Positions 16,126 to 25,702 are shown, counted from the stretch's first letter. The stretch is DNA of 60,078 nucleotides from Nocardia vaccinii NBRC 15922 (GCF_001613305.1 NZ_BDCC01000077.1:1-60078); one strand, 5' to 3'. Notes: a model not told the origin generated them from the letters alone. Numbers and translations are program-made.

Positions 16126-17217
16126 TTGCGCGCAGTCGTTCTGCGAGAGCCGGGCTCGGTCTCCGTTGAGGAGATCGACCGGCCCACACCCGGTATGGGT
16201 GAGGTCCTGGTCAGGCTCAAGGCGACCGGAATCTGCCACACCGACAAGTCCTTCGTTGCCGGCGGAATCCCGGCACCTGTCCCGATGGTGATGGGCCACG
16301 AGGGCGCCGGCGTCGTCGAGGAGGTTGGCGAAGGCGCACAGAGCGTCGTCGGGGACCATGTCGTTCTCAGCATCGTTGCCTCGTGCGGAACCTGCTACCA
16401 GTGCTCGTTGGGAAACCGTTCGATCTGCGAGGTCGGAGCGGTGATGTCTCCCGGCGGTCTGATGCTCGACGGGACGACCCGGCTTACCAAGGACCAAGAG
16501 GACTTGCACTCTCTGTTGTGCCAGTCGTCTCTGGCCGAGTACGCCGTCGTGCCTGCAACGTCTGCAGTGGCTTTCGACAACGAGATTCCATTCCAGATCG
16601 CGTCGCTGCTTGCCTGTGGAGCGGGAACCGGTTTCGGTGCCGTCACGAATCGCACGGTTGTGTTCCCCGGTGCGAGCGCTGTCGTGATTGGTTGCGGCGG
16701 CGTCGGGCTCTCCTCGATCATGGCGCTTCGAGTACAAGGTGCGACCACGATCATCGGGATCGACCCGAGTGCTGAGGCCCGTGCCTTGGCCGAGAAGGTT
16801 GGCGCCACCCACACCATCGACCCGACGGCCACACGTGCACTACGTGAAATCGGCGCGCTTACCGACGGCCGGGGCGCAGACTTCGCCTACGACGCCGCTG
16901 GAGTCGAGGGAAGCACGATGCTCGGTTTCCAGGCGGTGCGCCCAGGTGGAGACGTGGTCACCATCGGGATCGCTGATGCAACGACTGAAGTAACCGTCGA
17001 CCTGTACAGCCTGCTGATGCAGAAGCGCCTGAGTGGCACCTTCGCAGGTTCACTGCGGCCGCAGATCGACATCCCCGGGGCACTCGCATTGTACAAGCAG
17101 GGCCGTCTGCCACTCGACCTCCTGATCACCGAGACGGTCGGCCTCGACGACGCGCCGCGCCTTCTGGATCCCGACGTCCACCTTCCGGCCGGCCGCGCGG
17201 TCGTCCTCTTCGATTAA
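16126..17217 (+). CDS. Zinc-dependent alcohol dehydrogenase (class III-like MDR)
   Basis: A 363-residue medium-chain dehydrogenase. Catalytic zinc ligands are C37 (GICHTD) and H58/E59 (GHEGAG). The structural zinc cysteines C87, C90, C93 and C101 are all present. The NAD-binding motif is VIGCGGVGLSS. It should oxidise a primary alcohol to the aldehyde handled by the dehydrogenase encoded 11 bp downstream. The start is taken as TTG 16126, 4 bp after the SCP2 stop and preceded by GAAGGGCTGAGG. An NDMA- or mycothiol-linked mode is possible but not shown by the sequence. Confidence 0.9.
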   Translation: MRAVVLREPGSVSVEEIDRPTPGMGEVLVRLKATGICHTDKSFVAGGIPAPVPMVMGHEGAGVVEEVGEGAQSVVGDHVVLSIVASCGTCYQCSLGNRSICEVGAVMSPGGLMLDGTTRLTKDQEDLHSLLCQSSLAEYAVVPATSAVAFDNEIPFQIASLLACGAGTGFGAVTNRTVVFPGASAVVIGCGGVGLSSIMALRVQGATTIIGIDPSAEARALAEKVGATHTIDPTATRALREIGALTDGRGADFAYDAAGVEGSTMLGFQAVRPGGDVVTIGIADATTEVTVDLYSLLMQKRLSGTFAGSLRPQIDIPGALALYKQGRLPLDLLITETVGLDDAPRLLDPDVHLPAGRAVVLFD

Positions 17218-17228
17218 GGAGTCGATTC

Positions 17229-18695
17229 ATGACAGTCCCAACAGAAGCCGGCCAGACCCAGATTTACGGTCGGGCTCTCATCGACGGCGAGTTCGTCGAT
17301 GGCACGGCCCGCGGCGAGGTCCGCAACCCGGCCGACGTCGATGAGGTCGTTGGTACCTACCCCTTGCTCACGAGGGCAGATCTCGACCGCGCTGTCGAAG
17401 CCGCAACTCGCGCCCAGAAGAAGTGGCGCAAGGTGCCGATCGCGGAACGGGTCCGAATCGTCCAGGAAAGCGCGGTAGCGCTGACGAAGATCGAAGGTCT
17501 TCCGGAACTGCTGACCCGGGAGCAAGGGAAGGTGATGTGGGAGTCGAGCTTCGAGATCGGCTACTACGAGGCGATCGCCGACGCCTACGGGTCCTTTGCG
17601 TCGGCGCTCGACGACCCTGCTCCGATCATTGACGACACGCTCGGAACGGCGACGGTGCTGCGTCGCCCTGTTGGCGTGGTGGCTGCTATCGCGCCGTGGA
17701 ACTATCCGTTCGCCCTTGCTGCGCTGAAGGTCATCCCTGCGCTGATGGCCGGCTGCGCTGTGATCCTCAAACCCTCCCCGGTTACGCCACTCACGACTCT
17801 GAAGGCATTCGGGGCGATTGCCGGCGTCTTCCCTCCTGGTGTCCTGAACGTGGTGATCGGCAGTGACGAAGAGGTCTCAGCCCCGCTGCTCGCACATCCC
17901 GGAGTGCGGAAGATCAGCCTCACGGGCTCCACCGCGACGGGTCGGATCGCGGTCAGCGCCTCAGCGGCAACGTTGAAGAACGTCACCCTCGAACTCGGCG
18001 GTAACGACGCGGCCCTCGTCTTGGACGACGCCGAGATCGACGGGGATCTTTGCGCATCGCTCCTTTCGGGTGCATTCCCCACCTCCGGACAGGTCTGTGT
18101 CGCGATCAAACGCGTCTACGTGCCTCGGGCCATGTACGAAACCCTCGTCGAGGGACTCCTGACCGAGCTGGAAACGACAGTCGTTGGCAACGGTCTCGAC
18201 TCCGAGACCACGATGGGTCCTCTCACCACCGCCCGGCAGAAGGAAATTGTCACCGGCCTGGTTGATTCTGCCGAGCGAGCGGGCGCCGAGGTGCACCGCC
18301 GGGGCGTGATGGGAGCTGACACCGAACGCGGCCACTTCCTGCTCCCGGCAATCCTCACGGGTACACCCGAGTCCCACGACTTGGTGCAGACCGAGCAGTT
18401 CGGCCCCGCGCTTCCGATCCAGCCCTATGACACGCTCGAAGAAGCCCTCGAGCTCGTGAATGCAACGGATCTGGGTCTGAGTGCATCGGTCTGGACGTCC
18501 GATGTCGAACGAGGTGCGCGAGTCGCAGCTGAAATCGAAGCCGGTACCGTTCACGTCAACAATCACGGCTTGTTCGCTATGGACCCGCGGGTGCCGTTCG
18601 GCGGAATCAAGCAATCCGGGCTCGGTACCGAGATGGGCGTGGAAGGCCTCCTCGCCTTCACCGAACAGCGCGTCATCAACACGCGGACCCTCTGA
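17229..18695 (+). CDS. NAD(P)-dependent aldehyde dehydrogenase
   Basis: A 488-residue aldehyde dehydrogenase with all key residues. The oxyanion Asn is N158 (APWNYP), the general base is E255 (LELGGND), and the nucleophile is C290 (GQVCVAIKR). Length and motifs are those of a full-size soluble enzyme. AAGGAG lies 7 bp before the ATG. It follows the alcohol dehydrogenase, so together they convert an alcohol to the carboxylate that the CoA-transferases upstream could then activate. Confidence 0.93.
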   Translation: MTVPTEAGQTQIYGRALIDGEFVDGTARGEVRNPADVDEVVGTYPLLTRADLDRAVEAATRAQKKWRKVPIAERVRIVQESAVALTKIEGLPELLTREQGKVMWESSFEIGYYEAIADAYGSFASALDDPAPIIDDTLGTATVLRRPVGVVAAIAPWNYPFALAALKVIPALMAGCAVILKPSPVTPLTTLKAFGAIAGVFPPGVLNVVIGSDEEVSAPLLAHPGVRKISLTGSTATGRIAVSASAATLKNVTLELGGNDAALVLDDAEIDGDLCASLLSGAFPTSGQVCVAIKRVYVPRAMYETLVEGLLTELETTVVGNGLDSETTMGPLTTARQKEIVTGLVDSAERAGAEVHRRGVMGADTERGHFLLPAILTGTPESHDLVQTEQFGPALPIQPYDTLEEALELVNATDLGLSASVWTSDVERGARVAAEIEAGTVHVNNHGLFAMDPRVPFGGIKQSGLGTEMGVEGLLAFTEQRVINTRTL

Positions 18696-19039
18696 ACACA
18701 CTCACCAACCGAAAGGCTCCAGTCTTCGTCGGTCGCGAATCCGGTTCCGTACCGCGGCAACGACCCAGAACCACACCGAGCCAAGTTCCCAGGCTCGCGA
18801 CCGTCGGCCACGACAGCCAGGAAGTAACGATGTCCGAGACCAAGCCCGTGTACCGCACACACGCAACTGCAAGCGGTGACAGTCACGTGCGAATATTTTT
18901 CGATTCGACCAGGAGGTGCTCGGCGCGGACCTCGGAACAGTCCTCGTAGAACTGCTGAATGTAAACCATTTCGCGCGCATCCGGGGGAATTGTGCATTCT
19001 TAAAACTGAATACCATTCCACAATTCAAGGAACTTGAGT
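18696..19039. other. Intergenic region with inverted repeat before DUF3068 gene
   Basis: No gene is seen. The AT-rich end carries GAATTGTG (18987-18994) and CACAATTC (19019-19026), a perfect 8-bp inverted repeat with a 24-bp spacer that ends about 13 bp before the start codon. It could be an operator or part of the mRNA leader. Confidence 0.4.
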
Positions 19040-20158
19040 ATGTCAATGTCGACAATTCGTAAATCCTCGGTCGTATGGTTGACTCTGGGTGTCATCCTGA
19101 TTGCCGCCGTGGCGGCGATCAGGATCGTCGTTCCGGTCATGACGAAACTGCCCACCCACTTCGATGAGAGTCAAAGATTTGAAGGAACTATCACCGCCCT
19201 CAACCCGCACGCGTTCGCGACGAATGATCTCCCGCACCTGATATCGCCGGAAGCCCCGATCACCGCGCAACGATCGCTCGCCGTCGATGCCACCGACGGC
19301 GACACCGCAATAGTGACCAGTAAGGTCGCCATCGCCATGCCGGGCGGCACCACCGCGAACGACGAGCACAGCTATGCGGTAAGCCGCGTGGATTTCTCGC
19401 CGGTGTCTCTGAGTTCGGACCGGCGGGACCATCTTGTACCCGACAATGTTCGAGCGAGTTTCGAACCCCATCAAGGAATCGCGTTCAGCTGGCCGATGAA
19501 CCCACCGAAGGACGGGACGGCGCTCTACGACTCCGTTACCCAGTCGGCGCAGCCGGCACAGTTCACCGCTGAGGGAAACCTCGAAGGTCGTGAGGTGTAC
19601 AACTACAGGATCGACGCTACCGGTCCGGTCAAAAGCCCCGCTGTCCTGGCGCAGTTCAAAGATTTTCCCAGTCGGCTCCCGAAGGCGGTCGTAGCTGGTT
19701 TGTTGCAGGCAGGAATCGTTCCGGCAGGTTCTGTGGCGACCCTGCAAGCCAACCTCGCTGCCATGCCCGACCTGCTCGATATCAGCTACGTCAGTTCGAA
19801 CCTGATCGACATCTCCGTCGACAAGGAATTCGGAGCACCGCTTCGAGTCGAACAAATTCAACGTATGGCCGCCGCGATACCGGTAAATGGGCAGTCTGTT
19901 CCGGTCCTGCCGTTGTCGACGGTGAAACTGCACACCGCCGCCGCCGAGATCCCCTCGCTCGCACATAAGTTGTCGAAGAACGGACAAATACTCTCGATTT
20001 TGAGTTTCTGGCTGCCGATCGGCTTCGCCGTCGTCGGTATCGGACTGATCGTGTTGGCCGCGATCCGCTGGCGTCGGCCCGCCGTTTCTTCGCACCACGC
20101 GGAGACAACGACCGCAGCCCCTGACTCCGCCGCTACAGGTGCCCTCGAAAAGAACTAG
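19040..20158 (+). CDS. DUF3068-family membrane protein
   Basis: This 372-residue protein has an uncleaved N-terminal transmembrane segment (about residues 8-30), a large outside domain, and a second transmembrane segment near 325-350 followed by a short basic tail. This layout and motifs such as FEGTITALNPHAF match the DUF3068 family, which occurs in mycolic-acid actinomycetes and has been linked to cell-envelope porin (PorA) annotation. The start is ATG 19040 with AAGG upstream; TTG 19034 and ATG 19046 are alternatives. It is transcribed alone. A role in envelope passage of hydrophobic substrate is only a guess from context. Confidence 0.75.
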   Translation: MSMSTIRKSSVVWLTLGVILIAAVAAIRIVVPVMTKLPTHFDESQRFEGTITALNPHAFATNDLPHLISPEAPITAQRSLAVDATDGDTAIVTSKVAIAMPGGTTANDEHSYAVSRVDFSPVSLSSDRRDHLVPDNVRASFEPHQGIAFSWPMNPPKDGTALYDSVTQSAQPAQFTAEGNLEGREVYNYRIDATGPVKSPAVLAQFKDFPSRLPKAVVAGLLQAGIVPAGSVATLQANLAAMPDLLDISYVSSNLIDISVDKEFGAPLRVEQIQRMAAAIPVNGQSVPVLPLSTVKLHTAAAEIPSLAHKLSKNGQILSILSFWLPIGFAVVGIGLIVLAAIRWRRPAVSSHHAETTTAAPDSAATGALEKN

Positions 20159-20823
20159 TGGGCCGTTTTCGGCGGTGCTGAACGGTGGCGCCTCGGCGAG
20201 GAACTGCTCGGTGGCTCGGTCTACACGAACAGGTTCCGCGCCGGGGTTCCCGTCAGGTGACGAACGCCCAGACATCGTGGATTATTTCACCGGACGGGGT
20301 GGGCTACTGATGGGACCCCGTGGATCGGTCCACGGCCTGGGCGGGGATTGCGCACCCTCGCAGCGGCCGGCCGTCGGTGATGGAACCTCCACTGAGCACT
20401 GGTTTGCTGGGGAACGCTGACGATTTATGCTGGATATGACCACCAGAAGCCGGATTGATGCGTGTTTTGTCTACATCCGTCGACCCGATGATGGCTGGGT
20501 TGTCAGACGGGCAGCCGTCGTCTTGGAAGCTGATCGTCTCGCCGAATCTGCCGCGCCGACTGTGAACGGCGGGAACTGCTGGATAAGAGGGCTACTCGAG
20601 ACTTGTGACAGCGCTTGGTCCCGGCCGGGATCAGTCTCAGTTATCCGGTGGGAAGCTCCCTGATCGGCTGCACATCAGCGTCATCGGTGTGGCTCGCTAA
20701 TGGTTTGCGTCCCATCGGGTTACCGCGCGGGGCGGAACAGAGTGCCGACGGTACTTACGGCGCGCTGCGTCGCGACATCGGCGAGTTCTCGGGGCGCGCG
20801 TGCCTGATGGCTTGTCCGGAAGT
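20159..20823. other. Intergenic region, no gene recognised
   Basis: Frames present on both strands are short or have poor composition. The GC content is normal for the window. No terminator-like stem or transposon end was found. Confidence 0.4.
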
Positions 20824-21465
20824 TCATCGACGTTCGAGGCCGTCGAGGATCGTGTTCATCGCGCGTAGGGCGTTGTCGTGAGCGTCGGCGGTGCCGTCGG
20901 CGGCTGCGATGTAGAGCGTCGCTTCGTCGAGTGCGGCCAGCAGCATGTGTGCGATGGCGTCGGTCGGGGCGTCCGGTGCCATCGCGTGTTCCGCGACGGC
21001 CCGGTCGAGTAGCGAGCGCATGGCGGTGATTCCGTGGCGGCTCTCGATCTCCCGCCAGCGTTGCCAGCCGAGTACGGCTCGGCCGTCGATCAACAGAATT
21101 CGCTGGACGTCTCGCCCCAGGCAGGCATCCAGGAATGCGTGTATCTCTCGCCTGAGCAGGTCCAGGGCTGCGATGCTGTCTGCCGCGGCGAATTCGGCGG
21201 CCATGGTGGCGAGTAGCTCCTGTTCGATATCCAGAACGACGGCTTCGAAGAGGGCTCTCTTGTCCGCGAAGTGGTGGTAAAGAGCTCCGCGGGTACCGAC
21301 CTCAGCCGCGGCGACGATCTCTTCGGTGCTGGTCGCATCGAATCCCTTGTTCACGAACAGCTTTCGTGCTGCGGCAACCAGCGACGCCCGGGTGCTTTCG
21401 GCCTGCGCCGCACGGCGCGCCGCTGTCGGACCGAGGGGAGGGGATTCATCGTTCACGGACGACAC
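20824..21465 (-). CDS. TetR-family transcriptional regulator
   Basis: A 213-residue TetR protein. The helix-turn-helix is TSTEEIVAAAEVGTRGALYHHF followed by ADKRALFEAV, with a helical ligand-binding domain after it. The frame is open back to 21552, but that would run through the palindrome between the divergent genes. GTG 21465 is preferred; ATG 21504 is possible. It is divergent from the beta-propeller/cholesterol-oxidase genes and probably represses both them and itself through the palindrome at 21509-21522. The ligand may be a sterol-like molecule; this is inferred from the neighbours. Confidence 0.88.
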   Translation of the reverse strand: MSSVNDESPPLGPTAARRAAQAESTRASLVAAARKLFVNKGFDATSTEEIVAAAEVGTRGALYHHFADKRALFEAVVLDIEQELLATMAAEFAAADSIAALDLLRREIHAFLDACLGRDVQRILLIDGRAVLGWQRWREIESRHGITAMRSLLDRAVAEHAMAPDAPTDAIAHMLLAALDEATLYIAAADGTADAHDNALRAMNTILDGLERR

Positions 21466-21508
21466 CCTATTGCCATCCGAAGAGCGGCTCGGATACAGTC
21501 GCATGTCG

Positions 21509-21522
21509 CATACAGCTGTATG
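21509..21522. promoter_or_regulatory. Perfect palindrome CATACAGCTGTATG (candidate TetR operator)
   Basis: A 14-bp perfect palindrome between the divergent TetR and beta-propeller genes. A further half-site, GATACAG, lies at 21492-21498. Location and symmetry fit a TetR-dimer operator that controls both directions. Confidence 0.65.
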
Positions 21523-21597
21523 TGAAGGCTCTGCGACCAACGTCGGGGGCACCCGGAGGCGGTGTGCTCCGGCGCGGTCGAATTCGAGGGGATCGTT

Positions 21598-22710
21598 GTG
21601 CGATCGAGTGCCGTGCCGACAATTGCCGCTGCGATGGCCGTCCTGTTCTCAACTGCCTTGGTGTCTCCGGCAATGCCGGTGGCGGTTGCCATACCAGACG
21701 GTTCCGCATCAGCCTGCGCACCGGAGGTACTGAGAAACCGCGGTTACTTCTCCAACCAGGGCGACGGGACGATCTCGGTGGTGGACCTGCCGACCGACCG
21801 GGTCATCGGAACGATCGGCGGGTTCTCGCATCCGTGGAACGTCAACGTCACTGCCGACGGGGCCAAACTGTATGTGGACGACGTCCCGATCGCCGATCCG
21901 GCCTACGCGAACGTCTCCGTGGTCGACGCCTGTACCCACGCTGTCGTCGACCGGATACCCACTTCCGGGCTGGCTATCGGTTCGGCTCCCGCGAACGGCC
22001 GAGAAGTGTTCACCGCGGCCTACTTCCGCCGACAGATACTGGTGCTCGACACCGAACGGGACAAGGTGAGCGAAACCTACCCGGCCGCATCGGTTCCCAC
22101 GGGCGTGATCGGGGATGAGAGCGAAAAAGGCTTGTGGGTCACCGCATTACCGAATCTGCTCTATCACATCGACCGACTCACCGGGACGTCGACCGAGGGG
22201 ACACCCGTTCTCACCGGGGGCCCCGCGCCGCAACAGATGGCGCTGACTCCCGATGGGGCCACGCTGGCCGTGGCCGACAGCACCGGAATCTCGCTGGTGG
22301 ACACCGCATCGAGGACCATTCGGGCCAGGGTCGTGCTGCCGGGAGCCCCGAGTTCCCCCGCATACGGTGCGATCAGCCCGGACGGAAAACATTTGTGGAT
22401 GGCCTACTTCAGCGGCCAGGTCGCCGTCATCGATATCGCCGACGGGCAAGTGCTTCGTATTCACGACACCGGCGGCTGGGGCATAGGTACCACGTTCTCC
22501 CGGGACGGCAGCAGAGTCTACGCCGCGACTACTCCGCCGGGGACGGTGATCGCTCCCTTGGGGCTCGGTTACGCGATTCCGGCATTTCTGAAGGCGTGGC
22601 GGCCCGGCGGGATCGTCCGTGTCTACGACGCAGCAACTTTCGATCAGGTCGCGACGATTCCCGCCGGAAACCTGCCGATGGCCGTGGCGATACCCGGGGT
22701 CGTCAAATGA
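21598..22710 (+). CDS. Secreted YVTN-type beta-propeller protein
   Basis: A 370-residue protein starting at GTG 21598, with GAGGGG about 8 bp upstream. An N-terminal signal peptide with a hydrophobic core (AAAMAVLFSTALVSPAMPVAVA) is followed by repeated blades of the type GTISVVDLPTDRVIGTI, ISLVDTASRTIRARV and VAVIDIADGQVL. Such seven-bladed propellers act as binding or redox partners outside the cell. The cholesterol-oxidase homologue starts 39 bp downstream, so the two exported proteins are probably made together. A partner or electron-accepting role is possible but untested. An earlier in-frame start (21562) would spoil the signal peptide. Confidence 0.82.
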   Translation: MRSSAVPTIAAAMAVLFSTALVSPAMPVAVAIPDGSASACAPEVLRNRGYFSNQGDGTISVVDLPTDRVIGTIGGFSHPWNVNVTADGAKLYVDDVPIADPAYANVSVVDACTHAVVDRIPTSGLAIGSAPANGREVFTAAYFRRQILVLDTERDKVSETYPAASVPTGVIGDESEKGLWVTALPNLLYHIDRLTGTSTEGTPVLTGGPAPQQMALTPDGATLAVADSTGISLVDTASRTIRARVVLPGAPSSPAYGAISPDGKHLWMAYFSGQVAVIDIADGQVLRIHDTGGWGIGTTFSRDGSRVYAATTPPGTVIAPLGLGYAIPAFLKAWRPGGIVRVYDAATFDQVATIPAGNLPMAVAIPGVVK

Positions 22711-22749
22711 CTTGCTGCCCAGGGGAAATCAGGAGAAGGACAGGCGAAA

Positions 22750-24450
22750 ATGGCCGATCTCACACGTCGCAAGGTCCTCGCCGGTGCAGCACTGGGCGTC
22801 GCCGGGGCTGCGGTGAGCAGGTACACGTCCGCGCACGCCGACCCGGCGACCGCGCCTGCCTCGGTACGCGAAATACGTTGCCGGGCAGTGGTTGTCGGTG
22901 CCGGTCTGGCGGGTGGGGTGACCGCGTACCGGCTGGCCGAAGCCGGGGTGCAGACGCTGGTGCTCGAGCGGGGCAGGCGCTGGGATGTCGGTCCCGCCGG
23001 GAATGCCTTCGCCACCATCCGTAATATCGACAAACGAGCTCTCTACGTTGCGCCTGCGAATCCCGCTCTGCCGCAGTTCGGTTCACCGACAGGATCGTAT
23101 CCCGGCATCCTCGAGATTCTTCCCGGCGACGGTTTGGCGGTGGTATCCGGCGTGGGCGTGGGTGGGGGCACTCTCGTCTACGCCGGCGCCACGATCCGTC
23201 CGCGCGAAGCCGTCTTCGCCGCGATGCTGCCCACCGTCGACTGGGGCAGCATGGACCGCGAGTACTATCCCCGCGCTGCTCGCCGGTTGCGGGCCACGCC
23301 CATTCCCGATGATGTTCTGGCACACCCGAACTGGTCCGGTGCGCGCGCATTCCTGAAGATGGGCGAAGACGCCGGGATGACACCCGAACGAGTGCGACAG
23401 ACCGTCGACTGGGACATAGTCAGGCAGGAACTGCGCGGGACCCGGGTCCCTGCGCTCAGCGTCGGCGAATATCTGATGGGAGTCAACAGCGGCGCCCGCA
23501 ATTCGGTCGATAAAACATATCTCGCGCAGGGCGAACGTACCGGCAAGGTCAGCATCGCTCCGCTGCATCGGGTGCTCGACATTGGAACCGACAGCGAGAC
23601 AAGACGATTCAAACTCAATGTGCAACACACCAGCGAGACGGGCGCGATCATCGAACAGTTGCGGGTCGTCGCCGACGCGGTGTTCTGCGCGGCCGGATCG
23701 GCCGGAACATCCAGACTGCTCGTGGCCGCCAGGGAAACCGGTGCACTGGCCGATCTCAACGACGAGATCGGCCGGCATTGGGGAGGTAACGGTGACGAGG
23801 GCTGGGCACAACTGATGACCGCGAGTCCGACCGCGGGCATGCAGGGCGGTGGGATCAGCGCGGCGATCCGCGACGACCGCGACCCCTCCGCGCCAGCAAC
23901 ACTGGAGAACGCCGCCCTGCCGCTGCCCACCGAGATGCACATGGTCGGCATGCTCGGCATGAGCATCTGCCCTCCTGCTGGGGAGTTTCGCTTCGATTCC
24001 TCCAACGGAGAGGTCCGCGCATACTGGCCGGTCGGCGTCGAACCGGCGGACCGGGCAGCGACCCGCGATCTCATCCGAAGGATTGCCGCCGGAACCGACG
24101 CGGCCGGTGTGGAACTGTCCGCGGCCCTCGACAGAGCCCTCGACCCGATCACCGACCCCGTCCTGGACGGGCGGGTCCGCGGAATACTGCGATTGCTCTC
24201 GGGCGCCGCTACCGATTCGGTGAACGTCGGCCCGCTGGTGCCGTTCACCGGTCACCCACTGGGCGGAGCCACTCTCGATACCGCCTGTGACAACGTCGGA
24301 CGAGTTCACGGCTACCGAGGGCTCTACGTGACCGACAGTGCACTCATCCCCGGCTCGACCGGCGGCTGCAATCCCTCCTGGACGATCGCGGCACTCGCGG
24401 AACGCTGCCTGGACACCATCATCGAGCAGGACGCGGGTGTTGTCTTCTGA
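22750..24450 (+). CDS. Tat-exported cholesterol-oxidase-like GMC oxidoreductase
   Basis: A 566-residue flavoprotein. A twin-arginine signal (R6 and R7 in LTRRKVLAG) is followed by the FAD-binding VVVGAGLAGGVTAYRL and the VGGGTLVYAG loop of class I cholesterol oxidases. Catalytic counterparts by eye are H502 (GHPLGG) and N541 (CNPSWTI), equivalent to His447 and Asn485 of the Streptomyces enzyme, plus a Glu in LENAALPLP. It should oxidise a 3-beta-hydroxysteroid, or a similar secondary alcohol, outside the membrane with release of H2O2. It is transcribed with the beta-propeller gene and ends at a strong stem-loop. Confidence 0.88.
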   Translation: MADLTRRKVLAGAALGVAGAAVSRYTSAHADPATAPASVREIRCRAVVVGAGLAGGVTAYRLAEAGVQTLVLERGRRWDVGPAGNAFATIRNIDKRALYVAPANPALPQFGSPTGSYPGILEILPGDGLAVVSGVGVGGGTLVYAGATIRPREAVFAAMLPTVDWGSMDREYYPRAARRLRATPIPDDVLAHPNWSGARAFLKMGEDAGMTPERVRQTVDWDIVRQELRGTRVPALSVGEYLMGVNSGARNSVDKTYLAQGERTGKVSIAPLHRVLDIGTDSETRRFKLNVQHTSETGAIIEQLRVVADAVFCAAGSAGTSRLLVAARETGALADLNDEIGRHWGGNGDEGWAQLMTASPTAGMQGGGISAAIRDDRDPSAPATLENAALPLPTEMHMVGMLGMSICPPAGEFRFDSSNGEVRAYWPVGVEPADRAATRDLIRRIAAGTDAAGVELSAALDRALDPITDPVLDGRVRGILRLLSGAATDSVNVGPLVPFTGHPLGGATLDTACDNVGRVHGYRGLYVTDSALIPGSTGGCNPSWTIAALAERCLDTIIEQDAGVVF

Positions 24451-24461
24451 CCGTGTCCCAC

Positions 24462-24494
24462 CGCAGGTTCGTGACCGGAGGGTGCGAACCTGCG
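24462..24494 (+). terminator. Stem-loop after cholesterol-oxidase homologue
   Basis: Perfect 10-bp arms CGCAGGTTCG (24462-24471) and CGAACCTGCG (24485-24494) with a 13-base loop, 12 bp after the stop codon. There is no T-run, as is common in actinomycetes. It probably ends the two-gene operon. Confidence 0.6.
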
Positions 24495-24856
24495 ACAGAT
24501 GACCTGGGATTTTACTGCCCAAAGCTGGCCTGTTCAGGAAATCTTGCGCCTAGAAATCGCCTTGACCTGTGTAAACACTGTCGCAGATTGGTGCCCCCGG
24601 CAGGACACACAAAACATGGGCAACCGGAAAACGCCTGGTCATCGTGGGTATGTACCCGGTCTGAGTATTGCGATCCGCCCGAAGGAATGCGTTCTCGTTC
24701 CCATGTTCGCCGTGCCTAGAGCGGGGCACATCGAATATGGGAACGGGGATGACCTGCGGTTTTCGCGGGGTCAGCTGGTGATCGTAGCGAAATTCGACCT
24801 ATGACGGTTGTTGACCCTGTCCCATTTGCGCCTGGCGCGGGGCCGATGGGTCCCGT
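24495..24856. other. Intergenic region, no gene recognised
   Basis: A frame on the + strand (24499-24804, about 100 codons) has irregular codon use and no recognisable motif, so I do not call it a gene. This stretch is less GC-rich than its surroundings. Confidence 0.35.
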
Positions 24857-25492
24857 TCAGGCAGCGTTGAAATGTCGACCGTAGCCGCCGATGTTCCATA
24901 CCACCCACCGGAACTCGTCGGGCGAGAACGGGTACCTGGCCGCTACCCCGGGTGCCGGAGGGATCGGCCAGAAGCACACGCCGCATCGGTGGCAATAGCA
25001 TCCACAGTCCCAAGCCGCGTGTGCGGCACCGCGGCCACGCTCCACTTGGCGGTTGTGGCGGGAGCGGTTTGCGGCCACGGCGAAGACGAGCACCGGCGGT
25101 GCGACGGCGATCGCAGCGAATACCAGCGCGACAAGGGTGACTCCGATGATCGAGCCGATCGATGAATCCTTGGCAGTGAACTCCCCGATGACTGCCGCCG
25201 CTGAGGCTGCCAGCCACAGCAGCGTCAGAACCGACAGGAAGGACCCCAGCATTATCGTTCCTGCGGTCGAAACCGGCGACGGCGCAGGCATTGTCGCGTA
25301 CGCCAAGCTCGTCGTGCTTGTCCGATTGACCGCTACGTGACCCACTGCCGGTATCAGGTGGCCTGTGGGGGAAACACCAACACCGGAATATCGGTCGGTG
25401 CCGGATACGGTGGACACCCCGGTCGCGTGCAGCGCCGGGACGCTTCGTATCCAATCTGCGCGGTCACAGCTCGGGCATGAGAGGTCGACCAT
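24857..25492 (-). CDS. Zinc-ribbon membrane protein of unknown function
   Basis: A 211-residue protein. A N-terminal CPSC pair suggests half of a zinc ribbon. Two hydrophobic segments follow in the middle (about 80-105 and 115-140), then a Cys-rich stretch, CGCYCHRCGVC, and an aromatic tail (PFSPDEFRWVVWNIGGYGR). This layout recurs in small actinobacterial membrane proteins of unknown role. It is on the opposite strand to its neighbours and is transcribed alone. I cannot assign a function. Confidence 0.6.
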   Translation of the reverse strand: MVDLSCPSCDRADWIRSVPALHATGVSTVSGTDRYSGVGVSPTGHLIPAVGHVAVNRTSTTSLAYATMPAPSPVSTAGTIMLGSFLSVLTLLWLAASAAAVIGEFTAKDSSIGSIIGVTLVALVFAAIAVAPPVLVFAVAANRSRHNRQVERGRGAAHAAWDCGCYCHRCGVCFWPIPPAPGVAARYPFSPDEFRWVVWNIGGYGRHFNAA

Positions 25493-25702
25493 ACTGTGGG
25501 TCCCTTCGTCCGGAACGTTCCCCTGCCGCCCGATCCGAGTCGCGGTGCTACAGGTTCAGGCCATAGACCTTCTATATGGAACTCCGCATCCCGGTCCCGC
25601 TCAAAATCTCCGCGTTGCCTACTAGCAAACTAATTACCTAGAGGGCTGACCTGCAGCCAGGTGTCGGCTGCCAGTCCCGTTCGATCAAGCCAGCAGTAGA
25701 CA
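25493..25702. other. Intergenic region upstream of the zinc-ribbon gene
   Basis: It holds the presumed promoter of the - strand gene in a fairly AT-rich stretch near 25600-25640. Nothing else is seen. Confidence 0.3.

Noticed and set aside
20159..20823. Several short frames between the DUF3068 and TetR genes
   Set aside because: All are short, without ribosome-binding sites or recognisable motifs.
23083..24522. Long - strand open frame opposite the cholesterol-oxidase homologue
   Set aside because: Antisense shadow; no recognisable domain, while the + strand carries FAD and catalytic motifs.
24499..24804. Open frame of about 100 codons after the cholesterol-oxidase operon
   Set aside because: Irregular codon use, no motif, and it begins just after a terminator stem.
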